From the NCBI GenBank assembly GCA_025055575.1, contig JANWWP010000030.1:1-61407 (forward strand): a stretch of 61,407 nucleotides of DNA, in the 5' to 3' direction. Source of the stretch: Flavobacteriales bacterium. GTDB lineage: Bacteria; Bacteroidota; Bacteroidia; CAIKAF01. The translations under genes were made by a program, and so were the position numbers. The notes below the pieces were generated by a model. It had not been told where the DNA came from. It saw nothing but the letters and a program-made list of their open reading frames with translations, and searched no databases. Positions 1 through 7,571 of this stretch are shown here, piece after piece (within the stretch, counting starts at the first letter, position 1; every line of letters starts with the position of its first letter).

Positions 1-484
1 ACTCTAAGGATTGCTGTTCTACTTCTAGCCACCATTGACTAACGGAAGTCGCTTTATCTGACTGAGGGCCCTGTGAACGCAAAGGAATGCTGGAACATCT
101 GATATTTGGATTACTTTGGAACTGTTTGAAGCATTCCACAACAGCATTCCAATTTGATGGCTCCGTGATAATGTTTACTAATGAAACATAGAGTTCAGGA
201 TGAATTAGCTGAAAAGGTCGCCATGCGAACTTTCCGTCCTTATTACTTAAGAATTTGTAATTTACATCTTCATACCCGGCAGGCGATTGCTTTCTAGTTA
301 TAATTTTTTTTCTCGCAGGCTTAGGGTAAAAATTTGAAAATTCTTTTTGATCAAAATAATCTATGACTTTTTGTAATAAATTTTCAAAAACAAAATACTT
401 CGGAAGGTCAAAATTGTAATAACTTTCTTCCTTAAGAAAGAATTGTTTAACGTCTGTATGACTTAGATCTACAACTCTTTTCAT
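1..484 (-). CDS. Reverse transcriptase, N-terminal fragment (UG/DRT-like), cut by window edge
   Basis: This reading frame starts at ATG 484-482 and stays open for 161 codons to the window edge, so its C-terminal part, including the catalytic YxDD box, is outside. The fragment begins MKRVVDLSHTDVKQFFLKEE and contains FAWRPFQLIHPELYVSL followed by a QWWLEVEQ stretch. I recognise this block as the N-terminus of RNA-directed DNA polymerases that are not retron or group II intron enzymes and that resemble the 'unknown group' or defence-associated (DRT) reverse transcriptases. That assignment rests on remembered family sequences. Such enzymes make cDNA, some from an adjacent non-coding RNA, in anti-phage defence. 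The gene is AT-rich, unlike the DNA beyond 2.5 kb, and sits next to a dead transposase, which suggests transfer. The exact DRT type cannot be decided here. Confidence 0.7.
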   Translation of the reverse strand, partial: MKRVVDLSHTDVKQFFLKEESYYNFDLPKYFVFENLLQKVIDYFDQKEFSNFYPKPARKKIITRKQSPAGYEDVNYKFLSNKDGKFAWRPFQLIHPELYVSLVNIITEPSNWNAVVECFKQFQSNPNIRCSSIPLRSQGPQSDKATSVSQWWLEVEQQSLE

Positions 485-533
485 AAGTTTTTTGAATTTT
501 AAAATGTTAAGTTACTATGGAATGATCTTTAAA

Positions 534-553
534 CTTATCGGGTTGAAGATAAG
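534..553 (-). other. Small hairpin upstream of the reverse transcriptase
   Basis: CTTATC (534-539) and GATAAG (548-553) form a 6-bp stem with an 8-nt loop about 50 nt upstream of the reverse transcriptase start. Several DRT reverse transcriptases have a structured RNA encoded next to them, so this could belong to such an RNA or to a leader. Only this one short stem is visible, so the functional reading is weak. Confidence 0.25.
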
Positions 554-612
554 GTGTTTTTTGAGACTTTTTACTGTTTCCCAATATCAAAATTTTATTG
601 ATCCCAAAATTG

Positions 613-1290
613 TCATAAGAAAACGAATACGGGGGGAGCGTTGATGTTGTTAGTGTTCGTCCAAAGGCCGGTGAACCTTTCTCTTCTCTTCATAGCCCAT
701 GCCAGTTTGAGTATGCGCCGACTGCCTTTTTGGGCAATATACCCCCCAAAGCCAAACACCCTGTTTCGTAGTGCCTTCATTTACTCATGGACTTTGGTAA
801 TGATCACAACCTTACGGAAAAAGTTGAAGAAATTGTAGGCCATCATCACAAAGTTCAGCGCGGCTTTTTTGGCATAGAAGTCTTTTAAGTTGAAGCTGCC
901 GGCTCCAGAGTCATATTTGCGTTCCTGGATGCGATTCTCTGCATCGGCACGCATTCGGTAGTTTTCCCACACCAACTGAGGGGGCAGGGTCACGTTGGTG
1001 ATGAAACAACAGAACTGACACTACGTGTATCTCCCTTCCTCGTCAAGCAGCTTGAGTGTTTTGCTTATTTTTTTGGCATTACAGGTAAATACTGGCGCAC
1101 CATCACAGCCTGTTTTGGGCGGTCCCCATAAGGACTCTAATACATTCTTTCGGCTATCTCAATGCCGTTCCCCACCACCATCCAGGTCTTGTGAGCGGCA
1201 AGCATTTGTTGTATAGGGGCATACAGGCGTGCGGCAATGATGTAGGTGAACTCAATTTTAAAATCCATTCCCCGGTAAGATTTTCTTACG
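613..1290 (-). pseudogene. Decayed IS1380-family transposase
   Basis: Reading leftward, three stretches join into the C-terminal half of an IS1380-type transposase. The first (about 1265-1170) reads IEFTYIIAARLYAPIQ and ends at an in-frame stop after ERMY. The second (about 1020-785) contains YRMRADAENRIQERKYD and AALNFVMMAYN, the conserved ADxENRIxExKYD region of the family. It ends at a TAA after TKVHE. The third continues in the same frame from position 780 with GYIAQKGSRRILKLAWAMKR and stops at 613. The N-terminal half is missing. At least two in-frame stops plus the truncation make it inactive. I found no clear terminal inverted repeats. It marks this edge as a site of past insertion next to the reverse transcriptase. 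Confidence 0.8.
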
Positions 1291-1454
1291 CAAAATAGCG
1301 TTAAAAAATGGGCTAAAATACGAATTTAGAAGTCTTATTATCAACCCTTTACAACAAAAATCTCTAATGACTGGCATTAGAAATTTTCTTTAATGACAAT
1401 TTTGGTTTAAAAAATTTCGTTTAACCCTATTTTATCCGCTTTCTTACCTTTTTC

Positions 1455-2243
1455 TTAAAATGTAAAACCAGTCCGCAAAGTCAAGAAATGAGAAATTTTA
1501 TGCATATTTTCGAGTACTTCACCGTAAAAGTATGGTGCAGGTATCTTCCGGGAGCTATGCTGTAATCGATAACCAAAACTCAAAACCCACGATGTGTTTT
1601 GAGAGATAAAAATTCGCACACCAGCCACCGTGTAGGCTAATGCCCCGTCTTTTGTATTATTTTCTTCTTGCGATGTCTTTAGCCTAAAAGCGTAACCAGC
1701 GCCATATGCCAAGAAAGGCGTAACTCCCTTTTTTAAAAAATAATGGCGTACATCCAGAAATAGCGGAACATTTATTGCGTATTTGCCCACCTCGGCCCCC
1801 GCGCCAAAACCAATGAAAGCACGACGCTTTATCTGATACCCGTTAATCGTCGTAATTGAAAAAAGTTTTGTTTCGTTTGGAAATCTTTCTTCATTAGAAT
1901 TGGGATAGATCAAAACTGAGTTGCCAACTCCGAAAATGCCCCCTACCTCAGTGATGTTAGAAAAACCACTTTCTTTTTTTGAGGCGTTGTCGGAAGATGT
2001 GCCTGTTTGCCCCTCTTCTGTGATTTCCTCTTTCACAATTTTATCCACTTCATCCATGCTGAAAACAAAGACGCTTTTATCCCTGGTCTGTATTTTAATT
2101 GTTTTGTTAGGGACTTGCTCAATTATAATACCGCGAATTACGCTGCCGTTTTTCAAGTACACGGCTTCTACCCATTTTGTTGTCTGTCCGAATAAAAGAT
2201 TTGAAATTATCAGAGAAACTGTAATGGTAAACAGATTTTTCAT
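1455..2243 (-). CDS. Secreted protein, probable outer-membrane barrel, unknown function
   Basis: A 262-residue protein with an N-terminal signal peptide (residues 1 to about 20, ending near LLFGQ). Residues 25-70 form a short beta-rich module with YLKNGSVIRGIIIEQVP, a pattern common in Bacteroidota secreted proteins. A low-complexity linker follows at about 75-95. The rest alternates glycine-rich and aromatic strands and ends in aromatic LRTGFTF, as in small outer-membrane beta-barrels. No enzymatic motif is visible and I do not recognise a named family. Its base composition is AT-rich like the reverse transcriptase and transposase remnant to its left, so it probably belongs to the same acquired segment. 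The neighbour on the other side is more than 500 nt away. Confidence 0.6.
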   Translation of the reverse strand: MKNLFTITVSLIISNLLFGQTTKWVEAVYLKNGSVIRGIIIEQVPNKTIKIQTRDKSVFVFSMDEVDKIVKEEITEEGQTGTSSDNASKKESGFSNITEVGGIFGVGNSVLIYPNSNEERFPNETKLFSITTINGYQIKRRAFIGFGAGAEVGKYAINVPLFLDVRHYFLKKGVTPFLAYGAGYAFRLKTSQEENNTKDGALAYTVAGVRIFISQNTSWVLSFGYRLQHSSRKIPAPYFYGEVLENMHKISHFLTLRTGFTF

Positions 2244-2771
2244 AAAGTTAGTTTTGCATTGCCTACTCTATCCAGTTTTCGGCTACCCTGTGCTTACTTA
2301 CTTATTTAGAGTCGGTGTTCAGCATTGTCCGACTTAGGTTTGGTCAGCCCGTTAAAGACGATTATGTCATATTTGCAACATTACACATACGCACAAATAT
2401 ACGCATTAAATTAAAATTATCCAGTCAGAAATATGCTTCACCACCATACCTTTCCATTTTCTATTTTGCCTTCCATGATTTTCTTTTCCAATTTTGGGAT
2501 TCTCTCCTCAGAAATCAAAGAGCGGTTGCGTGCGCCTTTCTTGTTGGATGTTTCATTCGGACCGGCCTACGGTGCGGGACGCTGCGGGGCGCGGCAGGGA
2601 AGGGGACCCACGTGGGTTTGGCGCCGAGATCATTTTCCTTATGCCTCGGCGGCGTATGGAGCCCTGGTGCGGGTGGGCGACTCCTCCTGGCCCGGCCTTA
2701 TGAGAACTTCCGCACCCAAGCTAATTTTGGAAGTTAAGGCCCAATCCAAACAGTTTTAATACATTTAGTTC
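2244..2771. other. 528-nt intergenic region, AT-rich then GC-rich
   Basis: No gene is supported here. Positions 2244-2500 are AT-rich like the DNA to the left. Positions about 2540-2705 switch abruptly to GC-rich sequence containing a perfect 12-bp palindrome, ACCCACGTGGGT (2606-2617). The open frames across it disagree with each other and match nothing I know. The composition break marks the right border of the AT-rich segment. The GC-rich block may be an intergenic repeat or structured RNA. Confidence 0.5.
2760..2767 (+). promoter_or_regulatory. Possible -7 element of the DUF1801 gene
   Basis: TACATTTA matches the Bacteroidota -7 consensus TAnnTTTG at all fixed positions but the last and ends 4 nt before the ATG at 2772. 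No convincing -33 element is seen. Confidence 0.35.
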
Positions 2772-3239
2772 ATGAAAACAAAAGCCCAAACCCTCCAGGA
2801 CATTTTTGATCAGGTGCCGGAAGACAGGAAAGAAGCCTTTTTGAAGTTGCACGAAGTGATCGTGCGTCATCTGCCGCCGGGCTTCGAAGCCGCCATCAGT
2901 TACGGGGGGTTGGGCTATGTGGTGCCCCATGCCCTGTATCCGGCCGGTTATCATTGCAAGCCCAGCGAACCCCTGCCGTTTGCGGGTATTGCCTCTCAGA
3001 AGCACTCCATCAACCTGTACCACATGGGTTTGTATGCCAGTCCTGCGCTGCACGATTGGTTTGTTTCTGAATTTAAAAAGCGGTACCACCGCGCGCCGGA
3101 TATGGGAAAAAGTTGCATCCGGTTTAAAAAACCTGAAGAAATTCCGTATTCTTTAATTGGCGAACTGATGCAGAAAATGCGTGTGAGCGAATGGATAGAC
3201 ATCTATGAGCAACAGTTCAAAAAAAGTTCAAAGAAATAA
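2772..3239 (+). CDS. DUF1801 (YdhG-like) domain protein
   Basis: A 155-residue soluble protein matching the DUF1801 family over its whole length. Visible family features are the early segment with FEAAISYGGLGYVVP, the central INLYHMGLYASPALHDWF, and a C-terminal CIRFKKPEEIPYSLIGELMQ in which the cysteine and the FKKPE segment are typical. Members have a small alpha/beta fold related to frataxin/YjbR-like domains and no established reaction. The start ATG has a weak -7 box just upstream. It is a stand-alone gene between two GC-rich intergenic stretches and faces a convergent acylase gene. The family call is good and the cellular role is unknown. Confidence 0.8.
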   Translation: MKTKAQTLQDIFDQVPEDRKEAFLKLHEVIVRHLPPGFEAAISYGGLGYVVPHALYPAGYHCKPSEPLPFAGIASQKHSINLYHMGLYASPALHDWFVSEFKKRYHRAPDMGKSCIRFKKPEEIPYSLIGELMQKMRVSEWIDIYEQQFKKSSKK

Positions 3240-3383
3240 ATACGTCCTTTGAAGCGCGATCCCTGCGGTCGGCCCCCCAGCCGGGAATTCAACAGGCTCG
3301 GCTTGTGTGGACCCGGCGCCGCTCTTATCGACAGGGACCACGGGCTGGATGGACCCTTATGGCGGCCATTCAGGGGCTAAGGA

Positions 3384-5504
3384 TTACTGGGGATGGTAGG
3401 CCCTTTCAGCGGTCTTAAGCACTTCTGTGCGCCGGAGCGTCATGGGCTTGAGACGGAAGGTGGCGAAGAGGTCCATCTGATCGGTGTAATGAGGGCTTTC
3501 GGGCCGGGCGGAAGCGCCGAAGGCATGGACGGTTTCCAAAGAAGGACCCTGAGGGCCGAAGCGCGCCATCATAATGTAGCTGTCGCCGGCCCAGGGCTTG
3601 AGGGTGCCATCGGGTGTGGGATCGCAATAGGCCGCCACCAGCATATCCGGCAAGCCGGGAAGGGGCAGGTCGCGATCGCCGCGGCGGAGGCGTTGCAGCC
3701 GGCCGAGCGGCACCTCCACCGTGCCGAAGTGGCGCAGCAGATGATCCCGTGCATACTCCAGCGATTCCACAAACCAGGATTCATCCACGTCCCTGTAGGG
3801 TTCGTCATTGAAGTAATAGGGGCCGAATTTTTCCAGGAAACGCTTGTATCCCAGAGCAAAAAGGCTGGCCCCGGGGCTGCTGGTGTCGCCGCAGCGGTCC
3901 CATTGCCAGGTTTTCAAAAGCCGGATCACATCGGCCAGATGGGGATATTTGGCGGGATCCAGCTGAAACAGCTTGCGGGCATCCGCAAGGAAAATAAGGC
4001 TGTCGTGCGGATACTCGGTGTCGTACTTGATGCGTTTAAAATCGTCCCATGTGAGCTTGGGATATAATTTTAACAAGTGTTCCAGCCGGTAGCTGCGGTT
4101 GAAGTGTTTGGTCTGAAAGCCGGCATAGGCCGGAAATTTCTCGGGCCGGGGATTATCGGCGCTGTCGGAAACCCGGAAAGGAGAGTTGTTGGCGTTGAAC
4201 AGATAGCCGCAACGGGGATTCACGACGAGGGGCAGAGAATCCACCGGCAGGAAGACGGGATTCCACAGCGTGGCGGAGGTGTCGCCGGGGAGGGTTTTTT
4301 TCCATTCGTAGGCGGGGTTTCTCCTGGGAATGAGCACGTTATGTACGAAAGCGATGGTGTCGCGGCTGGCAAAAACCACGTTGAAACTGGACAGCTGCTG
4401 CATCTCCAGGGCGCGTTTGAACTCGTTCCAGGAGCGGGCTTTGTTCATGCGAAGCCACTGGCCGGGCGGATTCACGCAGAAAAGGGATGGAAAGCGCAGG
4501 GCATACCAGCCGCTCGCATTTTTAAACACAGGGCCGTGCACGCTGGCGTAGGCTTTTTTCCAGACCTTCAAACGCAGTCCGCCTTTTAGTTTCACCGTCA
4601 GGGGAATGCTCCAGACTTCCAGTTTTTTCCATCCATCGTCCAGGCGGTACCAATGGCGCCGCCGGGGGTGCATGTGCAGGCGGTAGATGTCGTAATTGTC
4701 GGGGTAAGCGATGGTGTGGGCCCAGGCCACATGTTCGTTGGCGCCGTGGCCAATGACGCAGGCGCCCGGAAAAGAGCCGCCGAGAATGTTGAGGCCTTCG
4801 CGGCTCACCAGATGGGCTTCGTACCAGCTGAAAGGCCCTTCCAGAGGCTGATGGCTGTTGATGGCTATGAACGTTTCGTCCTCCACCGTTTTGCTTCGAT
4901 GGACGGCGATGGCGTTGCTGCCCATCGGTCGGATCTCTGAGAGGGGCGGGGCCTGATTTTCGAGCACCCGGGTGAAGGCTTCGGGCAGGCTGCTGAGGAA
5001 GGCCATGCCCAGGATAAAGCCTTCCAGCACATCGGTGGGCTTGGCAGGGAAGGCTTTTTTGACCAGTATTTCCTTAGGGTGAAGCTGGGCAAAGCGGTTG
5101 ATGGCGGCCGCAAAACCCTCCAGGAATTTTTTGTCGCTCTCCGGCAGGGCGGTGTTCCAGTTTTGGGCCACCCATTCTTTCACACGCAGCAGTTGCACCA
5201 CATAATCGGTTTTGGCGCCTTCGAGGCCGCGGTATAAACCATTGAGACCTTTCAGGATGAGAAGCATTTCCTGAACGGTTTTGAAGTCGTCCTCGCATTG
5301 GGCCCAGCCCAAACCATAGGCTACTTCGGCATCGGTGGGGGCATAAATGTGGGGCACGCCCCAGCGGTCGCGCACGATTTCAATACTGTCCTGACGGATG
5401 AAGGACGGGGTTTTAAAAGCGGCCAGTGGCTGGCCTGAGGACGTCAAAAAGGGGAACAAGTACCCTAGGAATAAGCCAATTTTAAGCGCTTCCGGGTTTC
5501 TCAT
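3384..5504 (-). CDS. Penicillin acylase family N-terminal nucleophile hydrolase
   Basis: A 706-residue protein from ATG 5504, preceded by GAGGGG; the frame also extends to a TTG at 5519. The N-terminus (LGYLFPFLTSSGQ) is a signal peptide, so the enzyme is probably periplasmic. Family marks follow: DRWGVPHIYA near residue 50, GLGWAQCEDD near 70, then MGSNAIAVH near residue 195, where the serine would become the N-terminal nucleophile of the beta chain after self-cleavage. Downstream are SWYEAHLVS and the GHGANEHVAWAHT region. This is the alpha-spacer-beta plan of penicillin/acyl-homoserine-lactone acylases, which hydrolyse amides. The substrate cannot be read from sequence. It is monocistronic and divergent from the DUF962 gene. 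Confidence 0.9.
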   Translation of the reverse strand: MRNPEALKIGLFLGYLFPFLTSSGQPLAAFKTPSFIRQDSIEIVRDRWGVPHIYAPTDAEVAYGLGWAQCEDDFKTVQEMLLILKGLNGLYRGLEGAKTDYVVQLLRVKEWVAQNWNTALPESDKKFLEGFAAAINRFAQLHPKEILVKKAFPAKPTDVLEGFILGMAFLSSLPEAFTRVLENQAPPLSEIRPMGSNAIAVHRSKTVEDETFIAINSHQPLEGPFSWYEAHLVSREGLNILGGSFPGACVIGHGANEHVAWAHTIAYPDNYDIYRLHMHPRRRHWYRLDDGWKKLEVWSIPLTVKLKGGLRLKVWKKAYASVHGPVFKNASGWYALRFPSLFCVNPPGQWLRMNKARSWNEFKRALEMQQLSSFNVVFASRDTIAFVHNVLIPRRNPAYEWKKTLPGDTSATLWNPVFLPVDSLPLVVNPRCGYLFNANNSPFRVSDSADNPRPEKFPAYAGFQTKHFNRSYRLEHLLKLYPKLTWDDFKRIKYDTEYPHDSLIFLADARKLFQLDPAKYPHLADVIRLLKTWQWDRCGDTSSPGASLFALGYKRFLEKFGPYYFNDEPYRDVDESWFVESLEYARDHLLRHFGTVEVPLGRLQRLRRGDRDLPLPGLPDMLVAAYCDPTPDGTLKPWAGDSYIMMARFGPQGPSLETVHAFGASARPESPHYTDQMDLFATFRLKPMTLRRTEVLKTAERAYHPQ

Positions 5505-5516
5505 ATAATAACCCCT

Positions 5517-5524
5517 CAAATTTA
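5517..5524 (-). promoter_or_regulatory. -7 element for the acylase gene
   Basis: On the minus strand TAAATTTG matches TAnnTTTG exactly, 12 nt upstream of the ATG at 5504. A 10-bp palindrome CGGCATGCCG (5528-5537) lies just upstream and could be an operator. No clear -33 box is seen. Confidence 0.5.
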
Positions 5525-5549
5525 TTCGGCATGCCGAGGGATTTGTTGC

Positions 5550-5557
5550 TACATTTG
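5550..5557 (+). promoter_or_regulatory. -7 element for the DUF962 gene
   Basis: TACATTTG matches TAnnTTTG exactly, 61 nt upstream of the ATG at 5619, divergent from the acylase promoter. Confidence 0.4.
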
Positions 5558-5618
5558 TTCAGTTTAGAATAATTTAACACGGAATCCATGTAACTTTACC
5601 AAAATCCTTTACGCAGCT

Positions 5619-6104
5619 ATGAGAAAAATAGATGCTCTTCTGGCCGAATATGGCGAAAGCCATCAAAACCCCACCAATAAATTGATCCACTGGGTTTGTG
5701 TGCCGCTCATTTTTTGGTCGGTGACAGCCTTCCTGTGGTCGGTTCAATTTCCGTCGGTGCCTCTTAAAAGTGTGGGTACTTCTTTGAATCTGGCGATGAT
5801 AGCCCTGGGGCTGGTGTTGTTGTATTATGTCCGGCTCAGTTTTTCACTGGCGCTGGGCATGCTCCTTTTTGGGGCTCTTTGTCTCGGGGTGTGTCTGGGG
5901 CTTCATCAATTTCTTCTGAGCCATAGGCTCTTGCCTTTGCCGCTTGTGGCTTTGGGGGTGTTTGTTGTGGCCTGGATTTTTCAATTTATAGGGCACAAGA
6001 TTGAGGGGAAAAAGCCTTCTTTTTTAAAAGACCTTCAGTTTCTTTTGATTGGCCCGGCCTGGCTGATGCATTTTATTTTTAAAAAACTGGGGATACCCTA
6101 CTGA
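5619..6104 (+). CDS. DUF962 (Mpo1-like) membrane protein
   Basis: A 161-residue membrane protein of the DUF962/Mpo1 family. The N-terminal motif LLAEYGESHQNPTNKLIHWV carries the conserved His pair of the family, and FIGHKIEGKKPSFLKD near residue 125 carries the second conserved histidine. Three or four hydrophobic segments lie between and after them (about 25-45, 57-100, 105-125). The yeast homologue Mpo1 is an iron-dependent dioxygenase acting on 2-hydroxy fatty acids. The conserved histidines make the same chemistry possible here, but this is family inference. It lies 13 nt upstream of an aldehyde dehydrogenase and is probably co-transcribed, which fits since fatty-aldehyde products could be handed to that enzyme. 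Confidence 0.8.
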   Translation: MRKIDALLAEYGESHQNPTNKLIHWVCVPLIFWSVTAFLWSVQFPSVPLKSVGTSLNLAMIALGLVLLYYVRLSFSLALGMLLFGALCLGVCLGLHQFLLSHRLLPLPLVALGVFVVAWIFQFIGHKIEGKKPSFLKDLQFLLIGPAWLMHFIFKKLGIPY

Positions 6105-6117
6105 AACAAGGAAAGCC

Positions 6118-7524
6118 ATGCAGAGGTCAGAACCGGCTGTTGCTTCTTCCCTCAGCGACTTATGGAGCCGCCAGCGCCGTCATTTTGCATCCGGGGCCAC
6201 CTTGCCGGTGGAAACACGGCTGCGGCATTTGAAAACGCTCGAAGTGGTTGTGGAAAAGAATGTGGATGCCATAGCCAAAGCCTTGTACGAAGATTTGGGA
6301 AAAAGCGCTTTTGAAGCCTACGGCACAGAGACGCTCATCGTGCTGAAGGAAATTGAATATTTCCTGCATAATCTGCGGCATCTGGTACGCCCCCGGCGGG
6401 TGGACACGCCGCTGTTTTTTGCTATCAGCCGAAGCGAGATACACTATCAACCCTATGGCCAGGTGTTGGTGCTGGCGCCTTGGAATTATCCCCTGCAACT
6501 GACCCTCACCCCGGTGGTGGGGGCCTTGGCGGCTGGCAATACCGTGGTGGCCAAACCGTCGGAATTTGCCCCGGCCACTGCAGCCTTGATGGAACGCTTG
6601 CTGCACGACAACTTTCCGGAAGAACTGGTGCGCGTGGTGAACGGCGGGGTGGACACAGCCCGGTCGTTGTTGGAACTGGCATGGGACTACATTTTTTTCA
6701 CAGGCAGCACAGCCGTGGGTAAGCTGGTGTACGAAGCTGCCGCGCGCCATCTGACGCCCGTCACCTTGGAGCTGGGGGGGAAGTCGCCCTGCGTGGTGCA
6801 CCGCGATGCCGATCTGAAAGTGGCAGCCATGCGCATCGTATGGGGCAAAACCGTGAACGCCGGACAAACCTGTGTGGCGCCGGATTATTTGCTGGTACAT
6901 GAGACGGTGCAAGAGGCTTTTGTGGAAGAGTTAAAAAAATCCGTGCGGAAACAATATCCGCCCGAACCTCTGCATCATCCGGATTATCCGCGCATTGTCA
7001 GCCGGCGGCATTTTGAACGGCTCAGGGAATTTTTGGGCCAGGGTCGCTTATTGATGGGCGGCCGGGTGAAGGAAGAGACCCTGCAAATAGAACCTTCCCT
7101 TCTGGCCGATTGCCCCACGGATGCCCCCGTGATGACCGAAGAGATTTTTGGACCGGTGTTGCCGATCTACACATATAAGGAGGCCCAAGAAGCGTTGGAT
7201 TTTATTCGTCAGCGTCCAGCACCTTTGGCTTTGTACGTGTTCACGCGGCAGGAAAAATTTTCGGATTTTCTGTTGCAGAATACCCAAAGCGGCGGGGCCT
7301 GCGTCAATGAATGCCTGATGCATTTGGCCAACCACCGTCTGCCTTTCGGGGGCATCGGGCCTGCCGGCATGGGCCGGTATCACGGCCCCTTTTCTTTTGA
7401 AACTTTCAGCCATGCAAGAGCGGTGATGAAGCGCCAGTTCTTCCCGGATTTGCCGCAGCGGTATCCGCCCTACAATAAGCTACCGATGTCGCTTGTGAAG
7501 CGCTTTTTGAAAAAGTTGGTTTGA
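6118..7524 (+). CDS. Aldehyde dehydrogenase family protein
   Basis: A 468-residue NAD(P)-dependent aldehyde dehydrogenase, close in length to the class 3/fatty aldehyde dehydrogenase group. Seen in order: APWNYPLQLTLTPVVGAL (cofactor/active-site loop), AGNTVVAKPSE, FTGSTAVGK (nucleotide-binding turn), LELGGKSP with the general-base glutamate, NAGQTCVAPDYLL with the catalytic cysteine, and EEIFGPVLPIY. The C-terminus ends NKLPMSLVKRFLKKLV, basic and hydrophobic, as in membrane-associated fatty aldehyde dehydrogenases. It oxidises aldehydes to acids, probably long-chain ones given the DUF962 neighbour 13 nt upstream. It converges on the ABC transporter genes with 47 nt between stops. Confidence 0.92.
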   Translation: MQRSEPAVASSLSDLWSRQRRHFASGATLPVETRLRHLKTLEVVVEKNVDAIAKALYEDLGKSAFEAYGTETLIVLKEIEYFLHNLRHLVRPRRVDTPLFFAISRSEIHYQPYGQVLVLAPWNYPLQLTLTPVVGALAAGNTVVAKPSEFAPATAALMERLLHDNFPEELVRVVNGGVDTARSLLELAWDYIFFTGSTAVGKLVYEAAARHLTPVTLELGGKSPCVVHRDADLKVAAMRIVWGKTVNAGQTCVAPDYLLVHETVQEAFVEELKKSVRKQYPPEPLHHPDYPRIVSRRHFERLREFLGQGRLLMGGRVKEETLQIEPSLLADCPTDAPVMTEEIFGPVLPIYTYKEAQEALDFIRQRPAPLALYVFTRQEKFSDFLLQNTQSGGACVNECLMHLANHRLPFGGIGPAGMGRYHGPFSFETFSHARAVMKRQFFPDLPQRYPPYNKLPMSLVKRFLKKLV

Positions 7525-7571
7525 GGTCTTTAAAACGGTTTTTCTGCCCGGTGTGGCCAGCATTTTAAATA

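Noticed and set aside
2315-2759. Three overlapping plus-strand frames of 69-140 codons in the GC-rich gap
   Set aside because: They use all three phases of the same GC-rich DNA, have no family match and no start signal.
3393-4589. Plus-strand frames opposite the penicillin acylase gene
   Set aside because: The minus-strand protein has all family motifs, and the plus-strand frames do not look like proteins.
7525-7571. Possible terminator between the aldehyde dehydrogenase and ABC transporter genes
   Set aside because: No stem longer than 4 bp was found in this 47-nt gap.
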